The notes under the pieces: model-generated | What the model saw: only the letters and a program-made list of their open reading frames with translations | Database searches by the model: none | Told to the model about the DNA's origin: nothing | Source: Geobacteraceae bacterium | GTDB taxonomy: Bacteria > Desulfobacterota > Desulfuromonadia > Geobacterales > Pseudopelobacteraceae | Direction of reading: 5' to 3' | NCBI GenBank assembly: GCA_013336525.1 | Contig: JAAXTM010000001.1 | Location: 496,001-560,000, forward strand | Length of the DNA: 64,000 bases | Part shown: one piece after another, positions 33,735-42,589 of the stretch | Position numbering within the stretch: position 1 is the stretch's first letter | Layout of the letters: each line of letters starts with the position of its first letter | Made by a program: the position numbers and the translations under genes

Positions 33735-34226
33735 ATGCAACATACAATTTCTGTACTGGTAGAAAATGAATTCGGTGTACTGTCGCGTGTGGCAGGCCTG
33801 TTCTCAGGTCGCGGTTTCAATATCGATTCCGTTACGGTTGCCCCTACCAACGAGGAGGGCATGTCGCGCATGACCATTGTCACCCGCGGCGATGATCAGA
33901 TTCTGGAGCAGATCAACAAACAGCTAAACAAGTTGATCGACGTTATCAAGGTCATTGATTTCACTGATGGCAGCGGCGTTGAGCGCGAATTGGCGCTGAT
34001 CAAGGTCACGGCTGAAGATGAGAGCCGGGCTGAGGTCCTGCGCATTGTAGACATATTTCGGGCCAAGATTATTGATGTTACCCCAAAGTCATATACCATC
34101 GAAGCAACCGGCAATCCGGTTAAAATTGAGGCGATTCTCGATCTGCTCAGGCCACTTGGCCTGAAGGAGTTGGTTCGAACCGGGGCGGTAGCCATCGGGC
34201 GCGGGGCCAAGGGATGGAAAGGGTAG
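33735..34226 (+). CDS. ilvN: Acetolactate synthase, small (regulatory) subunit
   Basis: The 163-residue partner of IlvB that gives feedback inhibition by valine. An N-terminal ACT domain (HTISVLVENEFGVLSRVAGL, then SGRGFNIDSVTVAPT) is followed by the C-terminal ALS_ss domain (ELALIKVTAED and the TGNPVKIEAILDLLRPLGL region). GGAGGA lies close before the ATG. It is cotranscribed with ilvB. Confidence 0.97.
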   Translation: MQHTISVLVENEFGVLSRVAGLFSGRGFNIDSVTVAPTNEEGMSRMTIVTRGDDQILEQINKQLNKLIDVIKVIDFTDGSGVERELALIKVTAEDESRAEVLRIVDIFRAKIIDVTPKSYTIEATGNPVKIEAILDLLRPLGLKELVRTGAVAIGRGAKGWKG

Positions 34227-34335
34227 CAGATGGACCTTTTTTTAGCCTGCCTGATCAGCCGCAAGAAAACGGACGGCTGTCTTCGAACGAAGAGAATAGT
34301 TCACCCTTCGATAGCGGTCAAAACAGCTATTTACG

Positions 34336-34364
34336 TTGACAGCCTCGGTTGAATGTAGTATCAG
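34336..34364 (+). promoter_or_regulatory. Candidate promoter of ilvC
   Basis: A consensus TTGACA at 34336-34341, a 17-base spacer and TATCAG at 34359-34364, about 68 bases before ilvC in the 205-base gap after ilvN. The -10 is weak. If real, ilvC can be expressed apart from ilvDBN. Confidence 0.45.
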
Positions 34365-34410
34365 TTTCGTTCGTTTTGCATATGAGTTAGACCGGTTTGC
34401 CGGATAATAA

Positions 34411-35442
<1,032 letters not shown>

Positions 35443-35461
35443 TTCCACAGCACGAATTCCA

Positions 35462-35492
35462 GACACCCCTCTTCCGCCAGGAGAGGGGTGTC
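35462..35492 (+). terminator. Probable terminator after ilvC
   Basis: GACACCCCTCT (35462-35472) pairs with AGAGGGGTGTC (35482-35492). The 11-base stem is strong, but the following T tract is weak (TTCACATT), so termination may be partial. Confidence 0.55.
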
Positions 35493-35521
35493 TTCACATT
35501 AACAAGTCAGAAAATATTTTA

Positions 35522-35550
35522 GTCAACGTACTTATCCAATTTATATGACC
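35522..35550 (+). promoter_or_regulatory. Recurrent CTTATCC motif, copy upstream of psd
   Basis: CGTACTTATCCAATTTATAT is a weaker copy of the motif seen before ilvB, gmhB and the OFA carrier gene. It ends about 12 bases before the psd start. An AAGTCAG heptamer lies 30 bases upstream, as in the gmhB copy. Confidence 0.35.
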
Positions 35551-35561
35551 TAGGCAGGTAC

Positions 35562-36218
35562 ATGAATAACTCATCACCATTTGCCCGAGAAGGGTATCCT
35601 TTTATCGCGTATTCTGTAGGATTAACTGCTCTGTTTGCTGTTGCCGCCGTAAGACTTTCAGCAGTTATGTTTATTCCTACAGCGCTTTCTCTTTTATTAA
35701 CACTGTTCGTGCTCTATTTTTTTCGTAATCCGGAAAGAACAGCTCCTGCTGACAGTACAACGGTCATTGCTCCTGCAGATGGAACCGTAATCGTAGTTGA
35801 AACTGTTCCTGAAACACCGCTTGGTGTCCCTGCTTTAAAAATCAGCATATTCATGTCAGTCTTTAATGTGCATGTTAACCGCGTTCCTTTTAATGGAAAG
35901 GTTATTGATACGTTCCATCATAGCGGGAAGTTCTTTGATGCCCGAGATGGTCGCGCTTCCTGCGAAAACGAGCGTAACGGAATAGTATTGGAGATTTCCG
36001 GAGGTGTCCGGATTGCATTTGTTCAGATTGCCGGTTTGATAGCGCGCCGGATCATCAGTTATCCAATGATCGGAGATCTGTTGGTACGCGGCGAACGTTA
36101 TGGTTTAATTCGTTTTGGCTCGAGGGTTGACGTTTATCTGCCACCGGAAATTGAACCTCTGGTAAAACTTGGTGACAAAACTGTCGCGGGCGAAACCGTG
36201 CTGGCTAGAATCGCCTAG
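35562..36218 (+). CDS. psd: Phosphatidylserine decarboxylase, short (archaeal-like) type
   Basis: Decarboxylates phosphatidylserine to phosphatidylethanolamine at the inner membrane. The 218-residue length is that of the short PSD-A class. Two membrane helices at the N-terminus (about residues 12-55) precede the conserved YFFRNPERTAPAD and ISIFMSVFNVHVNRVPFNG. The self-cleavage site that makes the pyruvoyl group is in RFGSRVDVYLP (Gly-Ser, about residue 186). The pssA gene follows in 15 bases and supplies its substrate. Confidence 0.96.
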   Translation: MNNSSPFAREGYPFIAYSVGLTALFAVAAVRLSAVMFIPTALSLLLTLFVLYFFRNPERTAPADSTTVIAPADGTVIVVETVPETPLGVPALKISIFMSVFNVHVNRVPFNGKVIDTFHHSGKFFDARDGRASCENERNGIVLEISGGVRIAFVQIAGLIARRIISYPMIGDLLVRGERYGLIRFGSRVDVYLPPEIEPLVKLGDKTVAGETVLARIA

Positions 36219-36233
36219 CAAGGAAACAATCTC

Positions 36234-37040
36234 ATGAGTGATGAAACGGTACCAGAGACAGGCAAAAAAAAAGACAGCATGAGACGCGGCATATACATAT
36301 TGCCCAATCTGATAACTGCAGCAAGTCTTTTTGCCGGTTTTTACAGTTTGGTAGCAACTCTGAACGCAGACTACAAAACGGCTGCAATCGGGATTTTTAT
36401 TTCGGCTATTTGTGATGGACTTGATGGCAAAGTAGCCCGCATGACCGGTACTACCAGCAAGTTTGGCGTTGAATTTGATTCTCTGGCAGATCTGGTTGCC
36501 TTTGGAGTTACTCCGGCATTTCTCATGTATGCCTGGGCGCTTAAGCCTTTCGGCAGACTTGGCTGGGTGGCGGCTTTTTTGTTTCTTATCTGTGCAGCGT
36601 TACGTCTTGCCCGCTTTAATGTTCAGGTTGATACCGTTGAAAGTAAACGCTTTATTGGACTGCCAACACCGGCGTCAGCGTGCATGGTCGCCTCGACGGT
36701 ACTTCTTTTCTATCACTTCAACTGGCCAAGCTCCTATAAAAAGCTTGCTATATTGGGTCTGATTTATCTACTGGCGTTCCTGAATGTTTCCAATTTCAAA
36801 TACAATTCATTCAAAGATCCTGCTTTTATAAAACGACAGCCATTTGGATTTTTATTGCTTGCGGTAGTGCTGTTAATAATAATTGTAGCTGAACCGGTCG
36901 TCATGACGTTTGCGGTACTACTACTGTACGTCCTTTCCGGACCGGTGGACTTTGTTGTTACCTGGCCGAGACGGCGAAGGCTGGAAAAGGCTGTACACAA
37001 AGGGCGGGAGGTTTTTAACAGGGAAGGTGACGCCCCTTAA
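36234..37040 (+). CDS. pssA: CDP-diacylglycerol-serine O-phosphatidyltransferase
   Basis: Makes phosphatidylserine from CDP-diacylglycerol and serine. The CDP-alcohol phosphotransferase motif is seen in DGLDGKVARMTGTTSKFGVE with FDSLAD directly after (about residues 62-87), giving the four catalytic aspartates. About eight membrane helices fill the 268 residues. AAGGA precedes the ATG. With psd it forms the phosphatidylethanolamine branch. The 3' end overlaps the convergent phosphodiesterase gene by four bases. Confidence 0.95.
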   Translation: MSDETVPETGKKKDSMRRGIYILPNLITAASLFAGFYSLVATLNADYKTAAIGIFISAICDGLDGKVARMTGTTSKFGVEFDSLADLVAFGVTPAFLMYAWALKPFGRLGWVAAFLFLICAALRLARFNVQVDTVESKRFIGLPTPASACMVASTVLLFYHFNWPSSYKKLAILGLIYLLAFLNVSNFKYNSFKDPAFIKRQPFGFLLLAVVLLIIIVAEPVVMTFAVLLLYVLSGPVDFVVTWPRRRRLEKAVHKGREVFNREGDAP

Positions 37041-37510
37041 GCGATGTCATAATGTACTGATGTTATGCCATCAGGAGTAATCCTCAGTACAGCATAACTG
37101 CGGTGATGGGCATTATTTGATAGTGCACCAGGGTTCAGCATCAGAAGACCTGTACAACATTCCATCATACCTTGGTGAGTGTGGCCGAATAAAACAGCGT
37201 CAGCCCCGATTTCTTTAGCTCTTTGCCGTAACCTTGCCAACCCTGACTTGACATGATAAGCATCCCCGTGGGTCAACAAAATCCTTTTCCCTTCACACTC
37301 CCACATAAGTTCACGCGGGGCATTTGAACCGGCATCGCAATTACCAGCTACGTTAATAACTGGAATATCCAATGCCTCTCGCAATAAATCTGCATCGCTT
37401 GACCCATCTCCCAGGTGCACTATTGCATCAACCGGATCGCAGAGGGTGTGGGCATTAAAAGCACGGTTATAGTTGCCATGAGTATCCGATATGATGAGAG
37501 CTTTCATCAT
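37037..37510 (-). CDS. YfcE/MJ0936-family metallophosphodiesterase
   Basis: A 157-residue calcineurin-like phosphoesterase. Metal ligands are in ISDTHGNY (residues 7-14), HLGDGSSD (about 32-39), NVAGNCDAGS (about 53-62) and LTHGDAYHV with FGHTHQG (about 79-117), which is the full MJ0936/YfcE set. Such enzymes hydrolyse phosphodiesters in vitro; the natural substrate is unknown. The gene is divergent from sppA and convergent with pssA. Confidence 0.92.
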   Translation of the reverse strand: MMKALIISDTHGNYNRAFNAHTLCDPVDAIVHLGDGSSDADLLREALDIPVINVAGNCDAGSNAPRELMWECEGKRILLTHGDAYHVKSGLARLRQRAKEIGADAVLFGHTHQGMMECCTGLLMLNPGALSNNAHHRSYAVLRITPDGITSVHYDIA

Positions 37511-37570
37511 TGAACTGTAGCAGATGTGTGTCCTTCTCTAAAGATAAAAAGCTTCAAAAGGTACATTTAA

Positions 37571-38455
37571 ATGTCAAAAAAAACCGCATTAATAACCGCT
37601 GCCGTAATACTTTCTGTTTTTATTTTGTTCGTAGCTTCCATGAAGATTGCCGGTACTATTTTCGGCAACGGAGATACCCCAGTTTTAAAGAGCAAGGTCG
37701 GAGTCGGTCTTGTTGAGGTAAAGGGGATGATTCTCGACTCCAAAGAAACTATCAGACAGTTGAGATATTTCCTTAAGCAGGATAACGTCAAGGCTGTTGT
37801 GCTGCGTGTGGACTCTCCAGGTGGAATTGTTGCACCGTCGCAGGAAATATACGCAGAGGTTAAAAAGTTCGCTGCAAAGAAAAAGATAATTGTATCAATG
37901 GGGAGTCTTGCCGCCTCCGGCGGTTATTATATATCTGCACCGGCGACCATGATTTATGCGAATCCCGGCACGATTACGGCAAGTATCGGCGTCATTCTTA
38001 AACTATCAAACATCGAATCGTTGATGGATAAGATAGGAATAAAATCTCACACGCTGAAAACAGGTAAATACAAGGATTCGGGATCACCGCTGCGTCAATT
38101 CTCCGCCGAAGATCGGGCGATGCTGCAGTCGGTAATTACCAATACTCACGAGCAGTTTGTCAAAGCGGTTGCAGAAGGGCGTAATCTGTCGATCGAAGAT
38201 GTGCGTAAAATAGCGGACGGTCGGATACTGTCTGGCGAACAGGCCAAAGGATATAAATTGGTCGATCGTCTGGGAACTCTTCAGGATGCGATTGAGGAGG
38301 CTGGAAGGCTTGCCGGCATTTCAGGTGAACCAGAGCTGCAGCTACCGCCCAAGAAAAAGGTAGATTACATGGACCTGCTGATCGAAGGGGCTGAGGGAAC
38401 ATTCAACGGGCCACTTGGCAAGGCAAACGGCGGAATGAGGATGATGTACGAGTAG
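37571..38455 (+). CDS. sppA: Signal peptide peptidase SppA, short form
   Basis: A membrane-anchored serine protease that degrades cleaved signal peptides. An N-terminal transmembrane helix (about residues 8-27) is followed by a ClpP-like fold. The catalytic Ser is in SLAASGGYYISAPA (about 112-125), and the general-base Lys should be the one in LKTGKYKDSGSPLR (about 160-173). The 294-residue length is the short, single-domain type found in many Gram-negatives and Bacillus. Its stop codon lies inside the following hairpin. Confidence 0.94.
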   Translation: MSKKTALITAAVILSVFILFVASMKIAGTIFGNGDTPVLKSKVGVGLVEVKGMILDSKETIRQLRYFLKQDNVKAVVLRVDSPGGIVAPSQEIYAEVKKFAAKKKIIVSMGSLAASGGYYISAPATMIYANPGTITASIGVILKLSNIESLMDKIGIKSHTLKTGKYKDSGSPLRQFSAEDRAMLQSVITNTHEQFVKAVAEGRNLSIEDVRKIADGRILSGEQAKGYKLVDRLGTLQDAIEEAGRLAGISGEPELQLPPKKKVDYMDLLIEGAEGTFNGPLGKANGGMRMMYE

Positions 38456-38482
38456 AGGCGTACTCCATCAGCACGCCTCTAC
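38452..38482. terminator. Hairpin between convergent sppA and DAHP synthase genes
   Basis: GTAGAGGCGT (38452-38461) pairs with ACGCCTCTAC (38473-38482). It overlaps the sppA stop codon and ends four bases before the stop of the minus-strand gene. The T tracts are poor on both strands, so it may be a partial or Rho-assisted terminator. Confidence 0.5.
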
Positions 38483-38486
38483 ATAA

Positions 38487-39539
38487 TTATTTCCTGTTTT
38501 TCAACCTGTCATGTGCGCGAATCAGGATTTTTTCAGTAGTTGCCCAATCGATACAGGCATCGGTTATTGAAACACCATATTTTAGCTGGCTGATATCGGC
38601 CGGAATTTTCTGACTTCCGGATTCAATATTGCTCTCGATCATGACCCCCGAGATAGAGCGGTTGCCGGCCAGCAGTTGATCAACAACACACTCTAGAACT
38701 TCTGGCTGTTTCTGATAATCCTTGTTTGAATTTCCATGACTGCAGTCAACCATTATTGTTGGCAACAGTCCGTTTTTATTGAGCTGTTCCTCAGTATGAG
38801 CAATATCTTCAGGGTGATAATTGACTTTTCTGGACCCGCCCCGCAGAACTATATGCACATCAGGATTACCGCTGGTCTGAATAATGGAAGTCCGCCCCTC
38901 ACGGTTTATGCCGAGGAAACTGTGCGGATGTTGAGCCGCCTTCATGGCATCAATAGCAATCTGCAGGTTACCATCGGTTCCATTTTTAAAACCGACCGGA
39001 AAAGAAAGGCCACTGGACATTTCACGATGGGTCTGTGACTCTGTAGTACGCGCGCCAATGGCGCCCCAACAGATGAGATCGGCAACATATTCCGGAGTAA
39101 TAGGATCCAGCATTTCATTGGCTACCGGGACCTCAAGAGCTGTCATGCGGCTGAGCAGACCTCTGGCAATACCAAGTCCCTTGGAGATAAGATGGGTGCC
39201 GTCCATGTCAGGATCGTTGATAAGACCCTTCCAGCCAACGGTAGTACGAGGCTTTTCAAAATAGACCCGCATAATCAGCAAAAGCTGATCATTAACTTTA
39301 CGCGAAAGCTCTGCCAATCTTCCGGCATATTCGAGGGCTGCTTCAGTGTCATGAATCGAACATGGACCGACTACAACGATCAGTCGCTTGTCACGACGTT
39401 GAATGATCTCTTTTATCTGCTCCCTGCTTCTACTGATAAATACACGGTTCTTTTCGGATAACGGAAAAACCTGACGCAGGTCTGCAGGTGCTATTATGGG
39501 GGTAATGCCGGTAATTTTGAGATTATTTGTCTTGATCAC
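38487..39539 (-). CDS. aroG: 3-deoxy-7-phosphoheptulonate synthase (class I DAHP synthase)
   Basis: First step of the shikimate pathway, joining phosphoenolpyruvate and erythrose 4-phosphate. The 350-residue length equals the E. coli AroF/AroG/AroH isozymes. Hallmarks are VVVGPCSIHD (about 54-63), LLIMRVYFEKPRTTVGWKG (about 87-105), GARTTESQTHREMSSGL (about 163-179) and DCSHGNSNKD (about 267-276). Which feedback amino acid controls it cannot be read with confidence, so the symbol stands for the class. The start is GTG with GGGAGAG seven bases upstream, and a good promoter lies at 39572-39601. Confidence 0.95.
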   Translation of the reverse strand: MIKTNNLKITGITPIIAPADLRQVFPLSEKNRVFISRSREQIKEIIQRRDKRLIVVVGPCSIHDTEAALEYAGRLAELSRKVNDQLLLIMRVYFEKPRTTVGWKGLINDPDMDGTHLISKGLGIARGLLSRMTALEVPVANEMLDPITPEYVADLICWGAIGARTTESQTHREMSSGLSFPVGFKNGTDGNLQIAIDAMKAAQHPHSFLGINREGRTSIIQTSGNPDVHIVLRGGSRKVNYHPEDIAHTEEQLNKNGLLPTIMVDCSHGNSNKDYQKQPEVLECVVDQLLAGNRSISGVMIESNIESGSQKIPADISQLKYGVSITDACIDWATTEKILIRAHDRLKNRK

Positions 39540-39571
39540 TTGACAGCTCTCCCTTTATGTTTGTTTCTGGT

Positions 39572-39601
39572 GTTATAGTGGTTTACATATCAGATTGTCA
39601 A
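39572..39601 (-). promoter_or_regulatory. Sigma-70 promoter of the DAHP synthase gene
   Basis: On the minus strand TTGACA (39596-39601) is followed by an 18-base spacer and TATAAC (39572-39577). The distance to the GTG start is about 25-30 bases, giving a short leader. Confidence 0.6.
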
Positions 39602-39707
39602 TGCTTCTCTATATGAATTACTCACTAAATCAGCAGGTTAAATATCACGAAACATTTGTTAGCAAGTCAGGCGTTATTTTCTGTGCACTACATGCGGATA
39701 GTAAAGT

Positions 39708-39739
39708 CGTTAACACACTTATCCTGTTTATCAGAGTTA
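39708..39739 (+). promoter_or_regulatory. Recurrent CTTATCC-GTTTATC motif, copy upstream of gmhB
   Basis: CACACTTATCCTGTTTATCA, continuing into GAGTTAG, lies directly before the ribosome site of gmhB. It is the closest relative of the ilvB copy (26 of 32 bases). An AAGTCAG heptamer lies about 45 bases upstream, as before psd. Confidence 0.45.
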
Positions 39740-39749
39740 GGAGGGATTG

Positions 39750-40295
39750 ATGCGGCGTGCAGTATTTCTGGACCGGGACGGTACCATCAATGTTGAAAAG
39801 GATTATCTGTATCTGATCAAGGATTTTGAATTTATTCCTGGAGCCCCTGAAGCGATTCAATTGCTAAACCAGGCAGGAATTATGGTTGTGGTTGTAACCA
39901 ATCAGTCCGGAGTTGCACGTGGCTATTACACAGAAGATGATGTCATCAACCTGCACCGTCACATTGCCTGTAAACTTGAACAGTACAGTGCTCATGTAGA
40001 TGCTTGGCTCTACTGTCCGCACCACCCTTCCGGCCGCGGCAGCTATGCACTCCCATGCAACTGCCGGAAACCGTTGCCAGGAATGCTGCAAGAAGCTGCA
40101 ATGAGACATAATATAGACATGGATAATTCCACTATTATTGGAGATAAAATTGCCGATATTGAAGCAGGAAAGGCCGCGGGGTGTCATACTATTTTGGTTC
40201 GAACCGGATACGGTGCGGAGGATGAAAAGAGCGTCGGTCCTCAAACTGTTGTCTGTGATGATATCCTCTCTGCTGTAAAATATTTGTTGAAATAA
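39750..40295 (+). CDS. gmhB: D,D-heptose 1,7-bisphosphate 7-phosphatase
   Basis: A HAD-family phosphatase in the ADP-heptose pathway for the lipopolysaccharide inner core. The HAD motif I is [10 protein letters not shown] (residues 5-14), motif II is [13 protein letters not shown] (about 46-58) and motif III/IV is [16 protein letters not shown] (about 130-145). The zinc-binding cluster of GmhB ([20 protein letters not shown], about 88-107) is complete. I start at ATG 39750 with TAGGAGGG five bases upstream; an in-frame TTG lies one codon earlier. Confidence 0.95.
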   Translation: MRRAVFLDRDGTINVEKDYLYLIKDFEFIPGAPEAIQLLNQAGIMVVVVTNQSGVARGYYTEDDVINLHRHIACKLEQYSAHVDAWLYCPHHPSGRGSYALPCNCRKPLPGMLQEAAMRHNIDMDNSTIIGDKIADIEAGKAAGCHTILVRTGYGAEDEKSVGPQTVVCDDILSAVKYLLK

Positions 40296-40368
40296 ATCAA
40301 TCAGATTTGACACCGCTCCAGTTAACATGCTACCTAGACTGTCACGAAAATATTACGGAGTGCATATT

Positions 40369-41262
40369 ATGTCCAACGGCATAAAAAAAGGAATAATTCT
40401 GGCGGGTGGAGCCGGTAGTCGTCTTTTCCCTCTGACACTGGTTGCCAGTAAACAGCTGCAGCCGGTGTATGACAAACCGATGATCTATTATCCTCTGGCA
40501 ACTCTTATGACTGCCGGAATAAAGGATATACTTCTGATTTCAACTCCGCACGATACCCCCCGATTCAAGGCGCTTCTGGGTGACGGCTCGCGTTGGGGAA
40601 TAACCATCTCATATATGGTTCAGCCAGAGCCTAAAGGAATAGCCCAGGCGTTTCTGGTTGGCGAAGAGTTCATTGATAACCAGCCGGTCTGTCTGATTCT
40701 TGGAGACAACATATTCTATGGCAAAATGAACCTCGACAAAATTGTATCTGAATTTAAGACAGGGGCACGAGTTTTCGGCTATCAGGTTAACGATCCTGAA
40801 CGCTATGGTGTTGTTGCCTTCGATGCAAACGGAACGGTTCTAAGTATTGAGGAAAAGCCGCAGCATCCTAAATCTCACTTTGCTGTACCAGGCCTTTATC
40901 TGTACGATAATAAAATTGTAGCCATAGCCAAATCCATTAAGCCATCGCCGCGTGGTGAGCTGGAGATTACCGATATAAACCTTGAATATCTGCGGCGGGG
41001 AGAATTAATGGTTGAGCGCCTTGGGCGCGGAATCGCCTGGCTTGACACCGGTACTCACAAGAGTTTACTGGAGGCGAGTAATTTCATTGAAACAATTGAA
41101 TCGAGACAGGGGTTGAAGATTGCCTGTCTTGAAGAAATAGCTCTTCGCCGCGGTTTTATTGATTGTCAGCAGATGAAAGAGGTTATTGAAGCTACTCCCA
41201 ACTCTTCGTACAAGGAATATCTCCAACGGGTCCACAACGAAGCCGAATTATGCGGAATTTAA
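40369..41262 (+). CDS. rfbA: Glucose-1-phosphate thymidylyltransferase
   Basis: Makes dTDP-glucose from glucose 1-phosphate and dTTP, the entry to dTDP-rhamnose for surface polysaccharides. The nucleotidyltransferase loop [20 protein letters not shown] (residues 6-25) and [19 protein letters not shown] (about 28-46) are intact, as are the Asp in LGDNIFYG and [10 protein letters not shown]. The length of 297 is normal. ACGGAG eight bases before ATG 40369 sets the start; the upstream extension of the frame lacks a ribosome site. It precedes mreC by 18 bases, so it may share the elongasome transcript. Confidence 0.95.
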   Translation: MSNGIKKGIILAGGAGSRLFPLTLVASKQLQPVYDKPMIYYPLATLMTAGIKDILLISTPHDTPRFKALLGDGSRWGITISYMVQPEPKGIAQAFLVGEEFIDNQPVCLILGDNIFYGKMNLDKIVSEFKTGARVFGYQVNDPERYGVVAFDANGTVLSIEEKPQHPKSHFAVPGLYLYDNKIVAIAKSIKPSPRGELEITDINLEYLRRGELMVERLGRGIAWLDTGTHKSLLEASNFIETIESRQGLKIACLEEIALRRGFIDCQQMKEVIEATPNSSYKEYLQRVHNEAELCGI

Positions 41263-41280
41263 CAGGACGAGATTGATTCA

Positions 41281-42102
41281 ATGGATTTTTTAAAAAAATA
41301 TATGTATCCGCTCTTTACCGGAATCGCAATTTTCGCTGCTCTTCTGGTTTTTTCGCTGAACATCCCAAACAATCGAGAGGCAAATATAATAGAGCGTACA
41401 GTTTTCAGCGCTTTGTCACCTCTCCTTCTGCCAGCCTCATGGGTGAGCGGTTTTGTTAAAGATATATGGGATAATTACATCCTACTGGTTGACACCAATA
41501 GCGAAAACAAGCAGTTACGAGAAGACATACGCAGTCTGAATTTGCGGGTGCTGGAAGGGAATGAAGCGGTTCAGGCAAAACAGCGGCTTGAACGACTGCT
41601 TGATATGAAAACCAGCGTCAAAGTACCAACAATTGCTGCAACAGTTATTGGCGAAGATGTTACTTCATGGTTCAGGACACTGATAATAGATCACGGCAGT
41701 TCAAGCGGTATTCGTGAAGGGATGGCTGTGGTTTCCGCCGATGGCGTTGTAGGCCAGACAGTTAAAGTATCCTCATCAACTGCACGCGTACTTTTACTTA
41801 CGGATCATGCCAGCGGCATTGCCGCTACAATTCAGCGTTCACGGGCCAGGGGAGTCGTAAAGGGTAAGGGTGAGATGCTCTGTGCACTTGAATTTACAAC
41901 CCGCGAAGAAGATGTAAAAGTCGGAGACACGGTTATTACATCCGGAATCGGCGGGATCTTTCTAAAAGGGTTACCAATTGGAGAAGTCACCATGGTAAAG
42001 CGCGGGGAATACGGTATCTTCCAAACCGTATCAATACGCCCTGCCGTCAACCTCCCCCACCTAGAAGAGGTTCTGGTTGTTTTACGGGGTGGTTATGAAT
42101 AG
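41281..42102 (+). CDS. mreC: Rod-shape-determining protein MreC
   Basis: A bitopic inner membrane protein that scaffolds the elongasome. It has a transmembrane helix near the N-terminus (FTGIAIFAALLVFSLNI, about residues 13-29), then a coiled coil (SENKQLREDIRSLNLRVLEG, about 75-94) and two beta-barrel domains with typical stretches (VIGEDVTSWFRTLIIDHGSS, VVSADGVVGQTV). The 273-residue length is usual. Its stop overlaps mreD by eight bases. The normally preceding mreB is absent from this place. Confidence 0.96.
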   Translation: MDFLKKYMYPLFTGIAIFAALLVFSLNIPNNREANIIERTVFSALSPLLLPASWVSGFVKDIWDNYILLVDTNSENKQLREDIRSLNLRVLEGNEAVQAKQRLERLLDMKTSVKVPTIAATVIGEDVTSWFRTLIIDHGSSSGIREGMAVVSADGVVGQTVKVSSSTARVLLLTDHASGIAATIQRSRARGVVKGKGEMLCALEFTTREEDVKVGDTVITSGIGGIFLKGLPIGEVTMVKRGEYGIFQTVSIRPAVNLPHLEEVLVVLRGGYE

Positions 42103-42589
42103 ACGTGCTACACTTCTGTTTTCCTTCCTTATAATCACATCAATTGTCATCCAGGTGTCACTGCTACCTGTTTTTGTCCGATCACCCTTCAAACCAGACC
42201 TATTGCTGGTTATCATGGTTTACATCGCACTGCACGGATCGTTCAAAGTGGGGGGGGCCATGGCCTGGCTTCTTGGTATGTTCAACGACGTCTACAGTGG
42301 TTTATACCTTGGCCTTAATGCTGCTACCTTTCTGATTTCTTATCTGGTTATCAGAAGCGTTTCAGAGCGTTTATATGCCGACAGCGCCATACTTTTCGTC
42401 CTGACTGTTGCCGGCGTAACACTTGCCGGATTCACTCTGAATCTGCTTCTGACTGTCATGTTTACTGCGTCACCCGGAATTGCCTATTCAATGCTTTCAG
42501 ACATTTTTCCGCGACTGCTGGTCAATTCTTTTATTGCATCAATAGTCTCTTCACTGCCTGGATTTGACAGTCAAGTTGCCTCATCATGA
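42095..42589 (+). CDS. mreD: Rod-shape-determining protein MreD
   Basis: A 164-residue inner membrane protein with five to six helices that works with MreC in the elongasome. FKPDLLLVIMVYIALHGSF and MAWLLGMFNDVYSGLYLGLN are characteristic of the family. The start is ATG 42095, inside the end of mreC; the earlier start at 42077 would overlap mreC more and has no better ribosome site. It overlaps mrdA by four bases (ATGA). Confidence 0.93.
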   Translation: MNRRATLLFSFLIITSIVIQVSLLPVFVRSPFKPDLLLVIMVYIALHGSFKVGGAMAWLLGMFNDVYSGLYLGLNAATFLISYLVIRSVSERLYADSAILFVLTVAGVTLAGFTLNLLLTVMFTASPGIAYSMLSDIFPRLLVNSFIASIVSSLPGFDSQVASS